A stretch of DNA of 21,587 bases from Spirogloea muscicola. Lineage: Eukaryota; Streptophyta; Zygnematophyceae; Spirogloeales; Spirogloeaceae. Made by a program: the position numbers and the translations under genes. A model generated the notes under the pieces. That model searched no databases. It was not told where the DNA came from and saw nothing but the letters and a program-made list of their open reading frames with translations. Of the stretch, positions 1-9,283 are shown one piece after another (position 1 is the stretch's first letter; every line of letters begins with the position of its first letter). The stretch lies in NCBI GenBank assembly GCA_009602725.1, contig WELB01000101.1:202510-224096 (forward strand). The letters run 5' to 3'.

Positions 1-64
<64 letters not shown>
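1..64. repeat. GA dinucleotide microsatellite
   Basis: An uninterrupted GA tract fills the first 64 bases and continues past the left edge of the window, so its full length is unknown. It is a simple-sequence repeat at the border of the repeat-rich block. Confidence 0.97.
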
Positions 65-66
<2 letters not shown>

Positions 67-118
67 CGAGAGGCTTAGCAGCAGCAAGTCGGATTAAGTT
101 GCTGCTGGACGACAGAGA

Positions 119-1450
119 AGTGGCTCGCCCAATGGGGGCAAGGGGTGTGACAAGCTTACCGACAGGCCAGCCCAGCTGGGAGGTAGGGGGCAGCCCGTCC
201 AACCCAAATCTTGGGAGAGCCACTTTCCTCAAATCTTGGGAACCCGGCCGCCAGGGCGGTCCAACCGGGTCGCGGCGCCGCCCGCGGGCCATGGCGCCGC
301 CGACCGGCCACGCGCGCGCCTCACCGTGCAACCGCGGCCGCCGCCGCCGCTGCCGGCCTCGAGGGCGGCAGGCAGGCAGCAAGGGGCCCCATGGCGAGCT
401 GCGCGCCGTGTAGTGTGCGCGCCCTCGTGGGCGCTTCCCCTGGCCCCCTTCTCGTATTCTGTTCATTTTTTGTTGGGCTGGCTTTTCCAGCCCCTATCCT
501 CAATGGGCGAGCACTTTCTTCTCGTGGCAGAGGCTCGCAAGTCAGGCGAAAAGCGGAGACGATGGAAGAAAGACTCCTCCAGTAGAAGAGAAGGCGTGAG
601 GGCAGCGGCTGTCAAAAATTGAACAAAGTAGAGGGTGATGGCTGTAATTAGAGAGGAAGTGGCTCTCCCAAAGGGGGCGAGAGCTGATTGGCCAGCCCAG
701 AGAAAGAATGGTTCACAATCCTCGAATGGGCCGGAAAAGAGAAGCGCGGCCAGAAAAGCGGTCGACCAAAGGTCCAGGGAGTGGCGAGGAGCAGCTACTC
801 GTCCTTCCAAGAAAAGGCGCGCGATGCCAAGGGTGGTCACTTCAAGCCTTTGCATTGATCATTGTTCAGGCAAATGCTCGTCCCAATAGTGGGGCTACAT
901 GAAAGGCAAAAGAAAAGGATTGGAGTGGAATGGAGGAAAGGGGTGGAGGAGCTTTCAAGGGCCCGCCCATACACAATGACAAGGTCCAGAAGAGTCGGAA
1001 GCTTACAACGTGAAGCTCGGAGAATGGAAGCGCGGCCAGATTGACTGGTGGCTGGGAAAGGCCAGCCCAAAGAAGAAGCGCGGCCAGATTGACTGGTGGC
1101 TGGGAAAGGCCAGCCCAAAGGAATGGTCCGAGCGCGATCCGGGAGCCCTGCAGGGCAGGCAAGCCGCTTCGGGGCAGCAGCCAGCGGGTAGGAGGGAAGG
1201 AAGATGCCTTAGAAGGAGAAAGCGCAGTCAGATTGACTGGTGGCTGGGAAAGGCCAAGGAATGGACAAGGTCTGAAGGAGCCGGAGCGCCCATAGAAAGA
1301 AAGGGACAGGGCGGGAGGGAAGCCTCGCCCTGGATGGACAGCTTATCCACTGAACTGCAATGGCTGTGACAAGTAGTGGCTCTTCCAATGGGGAAGGTCG
1401 GCCGAGAGGAACGTACAAAAGAAAGAAGAAAGCGGTGTCTCCCAAAGAGC
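119..1450. repeat. Left repeat block: mixed copies of short foldback modules
   Basis: This stretch has no supportable gene. It is a patchwork of short repeat modules that recur throughout 119-4400 and 8818-10560. Copies of a GTGGCTCTCCCAAAGGGGGC-like module lie near 119, 656 and 1376. A reverse-oriented copy of the module with the hairpin GGGCTGG-CTTTT-CCAGCCC lies at 431-523. Three forward copies of the GATTGACTGGTGGCTGGGAA module lie at 1029-1072, 1078-1127 and 1221-1290, the first two in tandem. Between them, about 240-420 is a GC-rich island with no recognisable product. No transposase or reverse transcriptase is visible, so these are non-autonomous repeats or their remains. Confidence 0.75.
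1029..1290 (+). repeat. Three forward copies of the GACTGGTGGCTGGGAA module
   Basis: Copies start near 1029, 1078 and 1221. Each contains a GCGC(G/A)G(C/T)CAGATTGACTGG core followed by TGGCTGGGAAAGGCCA, whose GGCTGG and CCAGCC halves can pair as a hairpin; the third copy lacks the last bases of that dyad. The first two are in tandem, about 49 bases apart. Further copies occur at 9103-9135, 9284-9443 and 9653-9730 (forward) and at 4086-4177 and 9750-9911 (reverse). Confidence 0.85.
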
Positions 1451-1649
1451 AGAAAAAGCGGCGAGGGCTGTGGACAGCCAGCGCGAAGAGATTTGACAAG
1501 GTCCAAAGGCTGGAAGAACATAATTAAGCAAGGGCATGGAGGACTATTAAAGGATGGGGGAATTATCTGGCTGAGAGAAAGAAAACAGGTCTTCCAAGTT
1601 GACAGCAACGGCTGTTATGGCCGGAAGGCGCAAAATGCAGGATACTAAT

Positions 1650-2310
1650 CTCCATGCCAGTTCTGCCAAGTGGGCGCTCACTGACCTCTAGTCTGCACGA
1701 ACCCCGTGGGAGGAGCTGCGCTGGGCCAAGGGCGGGCGGCGGTGGGCGGGCACGCGGTGACGCGAGGGTGGGCGGTTATGAGGGAATGCGATGGCGGGGG
1801 CCCTCATGGGGGGCACGTGGCGACCATCGGCGGGGCGATCGGAGCGGCCGGAGATCTGAGTTCGATCGCCACGTGGTGGCCGGCCCGCGCCGCGCGGGAC
1901 GGCGGCCCCCTCGCGCCGGCCTCGTGCGCAGGCCCCTACAATTCTGACGGCGCCATTAACGGCGGCGGAGTTATTGTTGGGAAGGAGCCCGCCAGTAGGA
2001 AGGAAAACAAAACAAGAGTCACACTGAGCCGCTTTGCCTGCTACTTTTGGGTCTCGTGGGGGTGCCGGCTTACCAGCTGCGAGTTACTTCGACTTGCGGC
2101 TGCTGACTTGTGGTTAAGAAGCTAACATTTGCTGTAGTAGCTTGCATAGCTGAGTGCTTGTGGCGCCATTCGGCGGCACAAGCACACAGCTAATACTCAC
2201 TTTCCTTTCTTCTTTTGTGAAGCAAGAAAACGACCGAAGACACCTGCTACAAAGAGAGGCAAATAATAAATTGCAGATACATGATCTGAGAAGCTCTGTT
2301 TTCGCTGTTA
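1650..2310. other. GC-rich island and unique sequence, no gene recognised
   Basis: Positions 1690-1990 are very GC-rich and free of the repeat modules; 1990-2310 is of ordinary composition. An open frame runs from 1706 to 2125 on the + strand. Its translation is low in complexity, rich in Gly, Ala and Arg, and resembles no family I know. It is open mainly because of the base composition. It could be a fragment of a gene caught between repeats, but nothing here supports a product. Confidence 0.4.
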
Positions 2311-2329
2311 TCGGGTGATCGGGTCAATC

Positions 2330-2410
2330 TGCTGTAGGTTATGTAGGTCGTTTGATGTGCTTGCCTTTGTACCTGGCCATTTGGCCTTCGTTTGTTTCAA
2401 ATACACGAAA
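2330..2410 (+). repeat. Direct repeat unit, copy 1
   Basis: This unit is similar to 2722-2804 over about 80 bases, sharing GATGTGCTTGCCTTTGTAC, TGGCCATTTGGCCTT and a CACGAAA end. Both copies are followed by a GAGAGCCACTT sequence from another repeat module, at 2429 and 2884. The offset is about 393 bases. The unit contains the palindrome TGGCCATTTGGCC. Confidence 0.85.
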
Positions 2411-2575
2411 TCTTCATTGCCCATTTGGAGAGCCACTTCTTCTCATTCGAGCCTTGGGACCTTGTCCATTCTATTTGGGCTGGCTTTGCTAGCCCCTCTT
2501 CACTATGTGAGCGAGCACTTTCTTTCGACTTGCTTTTCACAGGCCTTGCCCCCTTTGGGAGAACTTCTCTCTCAC
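2400..2575 (-). repeat. Diverged reverse copies of the foldback modules
   Basis: The block contains ACCTTGTCCATTCTATTTGG, GGGCTGGCTTTGCTAGCCCC and GCGAGCACTTTCTTTC, which are diverged reverse-strand versions of the modules seen at 4086-4350 and 9284-9531. A second module, with CTTGCCCCCTTTGGGAGAAC, follows at 2545-2570. No gene is supported here. Confidence 0.7.
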
Positions 2576-2721
2576 TGCCCCCGCCTTGCACCAGAAATGC
2601 TTTGCACCAGAAAGCTGGGCGAGCTCTAGTTGGTGGCAGAAGGGCTTCGTATCTGCCATCTAGTATTCAGGCATCGATTAGCGACCCTTATGTATTGACC
2701 CGTGGTTACTGAGCGAGTCAC

Positions 2722-2804
2722 TGTGCTGTAGGTGATCTACGTCTTCAGATGTGCTTGCCTTTGTACTTGGCCATTTGGCCTTTGTTTGTATAAAATGCAC
2801 GAAA
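2722..2804 (+). repeat. Direct repeat unit, copy 2
   Basis: This is the second copy of the unit at 2330-2410, diverged by scattered substitutions and short indels. The spacing suggests an old tandem duplication of roughly 390 bases, or two insertions of the same element. Confidence 0.85.
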
Positions 2805-3278
2805 GTTCCCCGCCTCCTCCTGTTACTTCTTTTCGGGCTGACTATTAGCACTTTCTTCTTATTCACAGCCCTCGCCCCCTTCGGGAGAGCCACTTTCTAT
2901 CTGGAGAACGAACAGCGCTTCCAAACTGACTCATGGCTGTGAGCTTTGGAAGAGCTCACTTCTAACCATTAAGACGGCCGTACCCTCGAGACATGGTACT
3001 GCCCTCATTCATATACATGTCCTTCCGTCGATCTGCGTGAATCTCTCCAAGTACCTTGCGAGTAGTTAGACCCAACATGCTTCATGAGACTTCAAAAGTA
3101 TGGCCGTACCCTTGCGAGCCATCTTACTTGCGACGAGCGGCCCGCCATGGGGGCGCGCGCACCCGCCGTGGCCTTCTCGCCGACGTGCTCGCTGCGGGGG
3201 CGCCGACGTGGGTGGTCGTGTCCTGGCGAGGGGCGGGGGGGAGGAGAGGAGTGCAGTTGTGGGATTGTGGGTCTTCAC
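2805..3278. other. Spacer with one module copy, no gene recognised
   Basis: A reverse copy of the CCCTTCGGGAGAGCCAC module lies at about 2871-2895. The sequence GGCCGTACCCT occurs twice (near 2975 and 3103). From 3120 the sequence becomes GC-rich. Apart from the exon-like segment that follows at 3279, I see no coding signal. Confidence 0.5.
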
Positions 3279-3392
3279 TTGGTCCTGCCAGAAGGTGGAC
3301 AACTTGACGCGGTCGCCAGCGGCGCCAGGCCCAACCACCTGCCGCACCTCCACGTCACCCAGCTTCTTGGCGAGCATGTGGCCGCTACCCAT
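3279..3392 (-). pseudogene. Orphan exon, possibly thioredoxin-fold (PRXL2/AhpC-TSA-like) fragment
   Basis: On the minus strand an ATG at 3390-3392 opens a frame with GSGHMLAKKLGDVEVRQ, followed by GDRVKLSTFWQDQ, then a good splice donor (CAA|GTGAAG) at 3278. The pattern LGDV...GDRV.LS.FW.DQ resembles, from memory, the segment just before the redox-active strand in plant thioredoxin-fold proteins of the peroxiredoxin-like 2 type. Codon choice and composition look more gene-like than the surroundings. No second exon with a Cys motif can be found in the next 3.2 kb of the minus strand, and repeat modules lie on both sides. It is therefore more likely a captured or broken fragment than a working gene. 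The family assignment is tentative. Confidence 0.3.
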
Positions 3393-3583
3393 CACGGTTG
3401 GCCAGCAAGCTCAGCACCGCTGAGCGAAGCCCTCGTACCGGCAAAGGAGGAACGCCGTGCGACAGCGCTTTCCTTGTTAACCCTTTTCACAGCTCCTTGC
3501 CCCCCACCCTCTGTGGGCCAGCACTCCTTTGGGAGATCCACTTGCGTTGTTGCTGAGCTTACTATAACAACAACAGCGATTCC
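3393..3583. other. Spacer between orphan exon and repeat copies
   Basis: This stretch holds a diverged reverse module at about 3485-3540 (CTTGCCCCCC then GGGAGATCCACTTGC). No gene is seen. Confidence 0.4.
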
Positions 3584-3622
3584 CAACTGACTGGTGGCAG
3601 TAAGAGGCCAGCCCAAGGTATA

Positions 3623-3703
3623 AGAAGAATGAGCTCGCCCATAGAAGAGAGGGGCTGGCAGAAGCCAGCCAAAAAACAATGGACAAAATCCAAAGAGCTA
3701 CAG
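3623..3703 (+). repeat. Forward 85-bp module with GGCTGGCAGAAGCCAGCC hairpin, copy 1
   Basis: This runs from AGAAGAATGAGCTCGCCC through the hairpin GGCTGGC-AGAA-GCCAGCC to ATCCAAAGAGCTACA. A near-identical forward copy lies at 10080-10165, about 6.4 kb away. Both contain the same ATGGACAAAATCCAAAG tail, so they derive from one element. Confidence 0.9.
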
Positions 3704-3704
3704 G

Positions 3705-4085
3705 AGAATCACTCAGTAACCTCTGCTAAGCAAGGAATAGAAGTGGCACTCCCAGTGGGGGCAAGCGCCCAAGGTATGGACAAGGTCTGAAGGAGCTGGA
3801 AGGCGCAAAAAGCCAGGTACTAAGTGCTAAGACGAATTACAAACGGAATCCAACCTGGCCTGAGCCTGAGAAGTGTGCCTCGGCGCCGCCAGAGGCCGGA
3901 CCTTGCCTTAGAAAGAAGAAAAGAAGAGAGAAGAAAGTGCTCGCCCATAGAGAAGAGGAGCTTCCTGAAGAGGAGCTGGCAAAGCCAGCCCAATGAAGGA
4001 TGGATAATGGAAAGACCAGCAGCAGTAAGAGGCCAGCTCAAGACAAACGAACTGGGTCTGAAGGAAAGCGACCATGAGTGCTTCA
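3705..4085 (+). repeat. Further forward module copies
   Basis: The stretch contains a CTCAGTAACCTCTGCTAAGC segment (3709-3728; also at 9537-9556), a GTGGCACTCCCAGTGGGGGC module (3742-3761), a GGACAAGGTCTGAAGGAGC segment (3778-3796), and at 3925-4000 a diverged AAAGTGCTCGCCCATAGAG module with a GCTGGCAAAGCCAGCCC hairpin. Between 3800 and 3900 I see nothing recognisable. Confidence 0.75.
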
Positions 4086-4177
4086 TAGTCGTTCGCACTC
4101 AAGCTCCCTCAGACCTTGTCCATTCTTTTGGGCTGGCCTTTCCCAGCCACCAGTCAATCTGGCCGCGCTTTCTTTCA
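4086..4177 (-). repeat. Reverse copy of the GACTGGTGGCTGGGAA module
   Basis: This matches, as reverse complement, 9284-9374 from the CAAACGACTAGG side to the GCGCGGCCAGATTGACTGG side. The shared parts include AGACCTTGTCCATTC and CCAGCCACCAGTCAATCTGG. Confidence 0.9.
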
Positions 4178-4350
4178 TAGCTGCTTTGTTTCTTTTTATG
4201 CTTGTTTTTCTTAGCGCTTCCCTTGGCCCCCTTCTCGTACTTTGTTCATTCTTACTGGGCTGGCTTTTCCAGGCCCCATCCTGAATGGGCGAGCCCTTTT
4301 TCGGGCTGGTTGTTCCAGCCCCTATTCTCAATGGGCGAGCACTTTCTTCT
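4178..4350 (-). repeat. Reverse copy of the GGCTGGAAAAGCCAGCC module
   Basis: Positions 4178-4273 are the reverse complement of 9436-9531 with only a few differences over about 96 bases. It runs from TAGCTGCTTTGTTTCTTT through GGCCCCCTTCTCGTAC to the GGGCTGGCTTTTCCAG hairpin. A second, partial hairpin (GGGCTGGTTGTTCCAGCCCC) and the ATGGGCGAGCACTTTCTTC tail follow, so the last part is duplicated in tandem. Confidence 0.9.
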
Positions 4351-4399
4351 TTTCTTTCAATCTGGCCGCGCTTCTTTCTTCTTTGAACAATGTGTCGGC

Positions 4400-5061
4400 T
4401 TGAATTGGCCTCCATTTCATTTCATGCGCCCCGCGCGCCTTCTCTCTTCTGATGATAGTCATACGACGACCAGCGGTGCACACTCAAGCCGAGCGCTGGG
4501 GCAAGCCGACTGGGCTGGAGGGAGCGCCACGTCGGGCCCGACGGCGGGCTGCCCCCGTCCCGTCCACGTCCCGTCTGCGCCACTCCTGCGCGCGCCCCGC
4601 CTGGGGGCTTCAAAATTTCGAACCCCCCCCGCCAAGCTCCCGCGCGACCATCACCCCCGGCCTGCCCACAAGTCTCCGCTATATGTCAGAGTATTTACAT
4701 TTATTCGCCGATTTTTCGGACCTGTGCGTGACCACTCCTGCTCCCTTGCTCCAGGCGGCCCAGAGAGAAATCCACGGATGTCTGTAGCTCGAGCGGTAGA
4801 AGCCACGGATTGTACCGGAGCCGGCGCTCAGGGCCCGACCATCGGGCCGGGCACATATCTAGCGAGCTGGAAGAGCAGCGGCGGCGGCGACGGCTTCGGC
4901 GGCGGCGGCGGCGGAGCTCGCGGCGGCCTCGGCTCGCGAGGCAGGCGCTCGGCAGTGCGGCTCAGTGTGAATCTGTGCGGCTCATCGCAGTCGGGGAGTT
5001 GCGGTTACCAGTAAGAAGCAAAGGGTTACGATCTTGGAGCTCGTCAGGGGAAGCAGGGGCC
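4400..5061 (+). promoter_or_regulatory. GC-rich upstream region and leader of ORC6
   Basis: This is the interval between the left repeat block and the ORC6 start codon, so it should hold the promoter and 5' untranslated leader. No TATA box at a convincing distance can be named. It contains a perfect 7-bp hairpin (GGCCCGA-CCA-TCGGGCC, about 4829-4845) and a CGG/GGC-rich tract at about 4876-4940. The ORC6 frame stays open upstream to about 4810 but has no ATG before 5062. The assignment as promoter is by position only. Confidence 0.4.
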
Positions 5062-7858
5062 ATGGACGTCCGGCAGCTCGTCCGGCGGATGGACTTGGAG
5101 AACCCGAAGGCCGTGCGGGCCAAGGCCGAGGAGCTGCTGCGGCTCTGCAAGCTCAAGTTCGAGGCAGCGTCCTTTGGGGTGGTGAGAGCCCGCCCTGACT
5201 AATTTCAGGAAGCTTAGGAGCAGTGTCAATTCCTTCATAAACCTTTCGTCAGAAGGGCAGCTGAACCGAGTGCAGTGTCTCATCCTCCTTGGCGGAGTTG
5301 AAGCAATCGCAGCACTATCTTGCATTGTCAGCTCATGGTCGCATTAGCGTTACATACCTTATATCTGGACTAGGATAGTAACGCCTGCTTATGCCTCTGA
5401 TCGTGCAACCAGGGGGAGATTGCCAAGACAATACTGTGCTTGGAGCTTGCATGCTCACTGTAAGACTCCAATGACTTTTGCCTAGCTTGAATATGTATTG
5501 AAGTCTCCACTTCCGGTGAAGCTTCCAATCACATGTGGTAGCTCTGTGGGCATTGTGACTATCATGTATCACTGCGCCTCTTCACTCGCTACTTGCTGAA
5601 TCTGCAATGGACTGCTTGGACAAGATAGGACTATCGTGGCATTCTTCACATTCTCTCTTGCACTGCAACCTGCGTCCTCTTCATACAGGCTCAACAGTCC
5701 AATGGCCAGGCAGAAGGCCATCAAATATAGCGGCCTATCTGAGAAGGCCTACTTGAGATCGCTCAATGCCATGCAGAATGCACTTGGAGTCAGGCATGTC
5801 AAGCTTGCCCTTGACCCTGTAGGTGTCTGTCGTCTGCAGCTGGGTTCTTGCATCTGAAGGTGCAAATCATTTCGTTCTCGATTCTGAAGTCGTAGTCATT
5901 TCTCTGCCTTGAGCATGTCTAACAATACTTTCAGGAGGCAGACCGTGCAAGCTGCAGCCTTTGGGTCAGAAAGGACGTCAGTATGTGCTTAAGTGAAACC
6001 CTTAAGCCCAAGCTCTTACATTTGTCATGTGTTTCTGGTCATTGAAATGCAATATGTAATATTGAAGTGACCTCATGTTCACTGCTTCTCTCAGGCTTGG
6101 GGTCCAGATCAAGCCGTTGGCCATTCAATTTGGATGTGTTCGCCTTGTCGATGCAGTCACGGAGACATTGGCAATGTACGTAATTAACTATTTTATAATC
6201 TGCCATCCAATAGTCTTGACTCGCACTATCAACATCATGCACTTGGAGACAAGAACGACCAGTTTTTCAGGTGGTAGATCTGCAACTAATCTTGCAGGTC
6301 TACTGGAGCAGGATGGCTGGATCTCCCACATGTGCTCCTGCACTGTTTCATTCCATATTGATCTTTTGGGTACAGGTATAAACAGAGGTTCCTGGCTGCA
6401 CTACCTGCATCAAGAAGAGCATCAGCAGACTTCGGAAGACCAGTTTTTGCTGTAGCCACCTTCTACTTGACAGCCAAGAAGCACAAGGTACGATCAACTC
6501 AAGTTCACAACATATGCAGAATGTTGTTGGTGCCAGGCCTTGCTAGAATCTGAAAGTTGGAGTATGCATGCTGCAGAGGCTTTAAACCACTCTACACTCG
6601 ACACGCACACTCGACAGTTTGCAGATTCATACTCCTCCATAGCAAGCAATCACTAGGGGTGTGCTACTTGTACGTTAAAATATACTCGACCAGGTAGGAT
6701 TGCCTGGATATATCACTGACATACTAAACTGATAAGATTGCATGGTTACAATGGTGCAGCTCAAGGTGGATAGGCTGAAGCTTCTCGAAGTGGCTGGCAT
6801 CTCTGAACAAGAATTTGCCAGTGTGAGCTGCTTGGTGTCTGCCCAAAGCAGATTACTATTGATGCACTTCTGATGTCTCCACGAAGTAAATCAGGCAAGC
6901 CTGCTCTCAAGCAAAGTGGGGAGGAGATTCTCAAGAATGCAGCTGTTGATCTCACAACGTGTGCCGGCAATAATAAAATCATCAACTCAGCAATTATTAG
7001 AGCAGGCTTGTTCTGATAGTTCCGATCTCTATTCCCAGGTGTGCACCTCCATGCTTGACTTGTGCTATGACAGACTGGGCATCAATCGAGATAGACGAGC
7101 AGCTGAAGACGTGAAGCACAACAGATGTGAGAGAAAGGGGAAATCATCAAAGTCATTTGCTGGCCTGTCACATATCAAGGCAGCACTTTGTATGTCCTTC
7201 AAGGAGTCAATCAGCGGACAGAGTCTGACAACTCTAGCTTGCACATCTTACTACTCTTCGATTCAAGTCGGCCCCTCAATTGAAGCATGATGCAAGAGAG
7301 TCTGCAAGTCAACGCCTTCCAACACTTGCTCTATACTGCATCCATGCAAGAATGCATCAAGCTCATGAGACTGGTGAGTGCATGGTGCAGCACTGCTAGA
7401 TGTGACTGGCAAGAGGGATCGCAAAGAGGAGAGCCAAGTATCGGGTGATGATGATTGGAGCAGCGATGGCTCCATTGACAGTGATGAGGAGTTGGAAGTA
7501 TGCATACGCACCTCCTATTCAAACCCTGCAGCGTTTTTTAAGGACCTTGTGCCTTCTCTTCAATCAATACTAATATAGAGGAGAGCACTAGCAGATAGAG
7601 TGCCATGATAAGCCAGCGTCCACCAGGACGCCAGTGCTGCAGGATGCAAGTCAGCACTGCATGGATGTGATGAATTCCAACTTTGTGCAGGTCCCTGGTG
7701 TGCAAGCTGAAAGTCGATCAACACGGAGACAGTACCAAGACTGGAAGTCTGCTGTCGTGAGTAAAAGTGCCTCTACCAATACCTCAGGTTTGACCACAAT
7801 GACCTACCCACACGGCTCCTGCCTCCATCATTCTGAAGAGTTCTTGGCCTGTTTGTAG
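5062..7858 (+). CDS. ORC6: Origin recognition complex subunit 6 (ORC6)
   Basis: ORC6 is the smallest subunit of the complex that marks replication origins and helps load the MCM helicase. Nine exons join in phase: 5062-5181, 5413-5459, 5689-5793, 6095-6175, 6376-6487, 6760-6822, 7039-7126, 7391-7497 and 7691-7858 (296 residues). The family usually has about 250-285 residues. Residues 1-90 form the first cyclin-like helical half (GEIAKTILCLELACS, then YSGLSEKAYLRSLNAMQNAL). Residues 91-180 form the second half (PLAIQFGCVRLVDAV, RFLAALPASRRASADFGRPVF, LKVDRLKLLEVAG). An acidic linker (SGDDDWSSDGSIDSDEELE) leads to the C-terminal YQDWKSAVV motif, which in this family contacts ORC3. The start is the first ATG of the open frame and matches the expected N-terminus. 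Intron 3 uses a GC donor. The last exon is least certain: a GTGAGT donor at 7757 could replace the tail. Confidence 0.93.
5794..6094 (+). other. GC-AG intron in ORC6
   Basis: The donor is AG|GCATGT at 5793/5794 and the acceptor is CTCTCAG at 6094. Using it joins NALGVR to LGVQIKPLAIQFGCVR with matching phase and with the spacing expected for ORC6. The next GT donor (5820) would add HVKLALDP and shift the frame relative to the next exon. GC donors are a known minority class with the consensus AG|GCAAGT, which this matches except at one base. Confidence 0.8.
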
Positions 7859-8817
7859 TTAGTCCCCAGAGTATCTCCCACTGCAAGCCTTTGCAGCCGT
7901 GTATGACCACTGTCCTGGTTAGCGTGGCTCATCACCCTGTGTTGCATATCACGGCAGGGCTTACAAGCAAGCGGTTAAAGCAAGGCACCTTGAGCTTCAG
8001 CACACCTGCTACCTCCCCAGCTCCATCAACGCCTTTATGAAGGCGTTCCTCGCAGCACTTAGGAATCTATATTTCACTTTCAAGTTCGGTTGTACAGCTG
8101 AATACATGATAGAAGCACCTGCAGCTCCTGGTGAGCAATAATTGATACACCCACAAAGGACCCGTCCACAATACATTGTTGAGGCTGTGAGTTGAAGACC
8201 TGAGTCGTGCGCCGAATATAGGTTATGTGCTGGGTTCTGATTGGTAGGCTCGAGCAGCCATCTAGCCGATTCTAGAAGCCTGTTCTATCTATCTGAAGAT
8301 CCTTGCAGGGAGGCTCCAGCGATGTCGGGTATTCGCCATGCATTTGCAGGCAGGCCTGCATTGGCTGTCGCATCTGAAATGCAGCGTGGTAAAACTTTCC
8401 AAGCTGCTAGCTACTCTGATTTTCGGCTGTTGAATAGAGATTATAGAGCACCCATCTGCAGTAGTAATGTGCACACTTGTGTGGCTCACATTTTCTGGCG
8501 CCTTCAAACCTTGTCTGCAATGCCTTAACTTATTACTTGGGGCTGACCTTTCACAGCTGTCGCTACCTCTGGTAAATCTTCGTCCTTCCCTTCTCTTCCG
8601 AGCTGCTATGTACGCTGATGTGCGGCTGTTGCTGAGTGGCCACCTGCAGCAGCCACTTGGTTCACGACTGGGCCTTGACCTTGACCTTGTAGACTTGAGT
8701 CGGGCTGGCTTCTCACAGCCACTGCCTCATCGGGAAAGAGCTTATGCCCGATCGTAAGAAAGGCGGCCTCCCCATGGAGGGCGATGGGCTGCAATATAAG
8801 GGAAGTAGAAAGACGAA
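7859..8817. other. Downstream of ORC6, no gene recognised
   Basis: This presumably starts with the ORC6 3' untranslated region. It contains a perfect 8-bp inverted repeat (AACGCCTT-TATG-AAGGCGTT, 8028-8047). A diverged hairpin of the repeat family type (GGGCTGGCTTCTCACAGCC) lies at 8702-8720. The open frames at 8241-8528 and 8467-8757 have no recognisable protein features. Confidence 0.5.
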
Positions 8818-9282
8818 AGTGGCACTCTCATGAAGGGGGCGAGAGCCATGAAGTGCCAGCCCTAAGGGATTGACAAGGCCCGATGTGCTGGCCACCCGCA
8901 GAGTCAACGCGCGACCCAGGCACGCGCGGCACCGACGGCTCCCGTCAGCCGCTGGGCGGCCCGGCACGAGCGGCCGGCCTGGAACCGGAACGGGAGGAAA
9001 CGCGCTGGACGATCAGACTTAAAAGAAAAATAGGGGTTTCGTCCTTCTTCAAGAAGAAAGTGCTCGCCCATTGAGGATAGGGGCTGGAAAAAAGAAGAAG
9101 AAAGCGCCGCCAGATTGACTGGTGGCTGGGAAAGAAAGTGCTCGCCGATTGAGGATAGGGGCTGGAAAAGCCAGCCCAAAAAAGAATGAACAGGGTACGA
9201 GAAGCGGGCCAGGGAAAGGCCAGCCCAAAGATAGAAAAAGAAGAAAGTGCTCGCCCATTGAGGATAGGGGCTGGAAAAGGAA
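8818..9282 (+). repeat. Right repeat block, first part: forward foldback modules
   Basis: A GTGGCACTCTCATGAAGGGG module lies at 8818-8846. After a GC-rich island of unknown content (8880-9010), forward copies of AAAGTGCTCGCCCATTGAGG / GATAGGGGCTGGAAAA recur at about 9056-9090, 9134-9215 and 9243-9282. A GATTGACTGGTGGCTGGGAA copy lies at 9103-9135. Repetition of the same module three times within 230 bases suggests local tandem growth. Confidence 0.85.
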
Positions 9283-9283
9283 A

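Noticed and set aside
99-902. Several overlapping open frames of 60-130 codons on both strands
   Set aside because: They run through repeat modules and a GC-rich island; translations are low in complexity, repeat-derived and match no family.
1706-2125. 139-codon frame in the GC-rich island
   Set aside because: Composition explains the open frame, and the translation has no recognisable features.
4775-4830. A tRNA-like segment (TAGCTCGAGCGGTAGAAGC) resembling a D-arm and A box
   Set aside because: No matching B box (GGTTCGA..CC), anticodon stem or acceptor stem follows; at most a chance match or relic.
4202-5014. 270-codon open frame on the + strand
   Set aside because: It starts inside reverse-oriented repeat copies and continues into the GC-rich ORC6 leader in another frame; no motif or domain is seen.
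5794-5823. Extension of ORC6 exon 3 to a GT donor at 5820
   Set aside because: It adds residues not expected between the two ORC6 halves and breaks the phase with the next exon; the GC donor fits both.
5935-5983. A possible extra ORC6 exon after TTTCAG at 5935
   Set aside because: It has no counterpart in the family and is not needed for phase.
8241-8757. Open frames downstream of ORC6
   Set aside because: No family resemblance; they do not continue the ORC6 protein.
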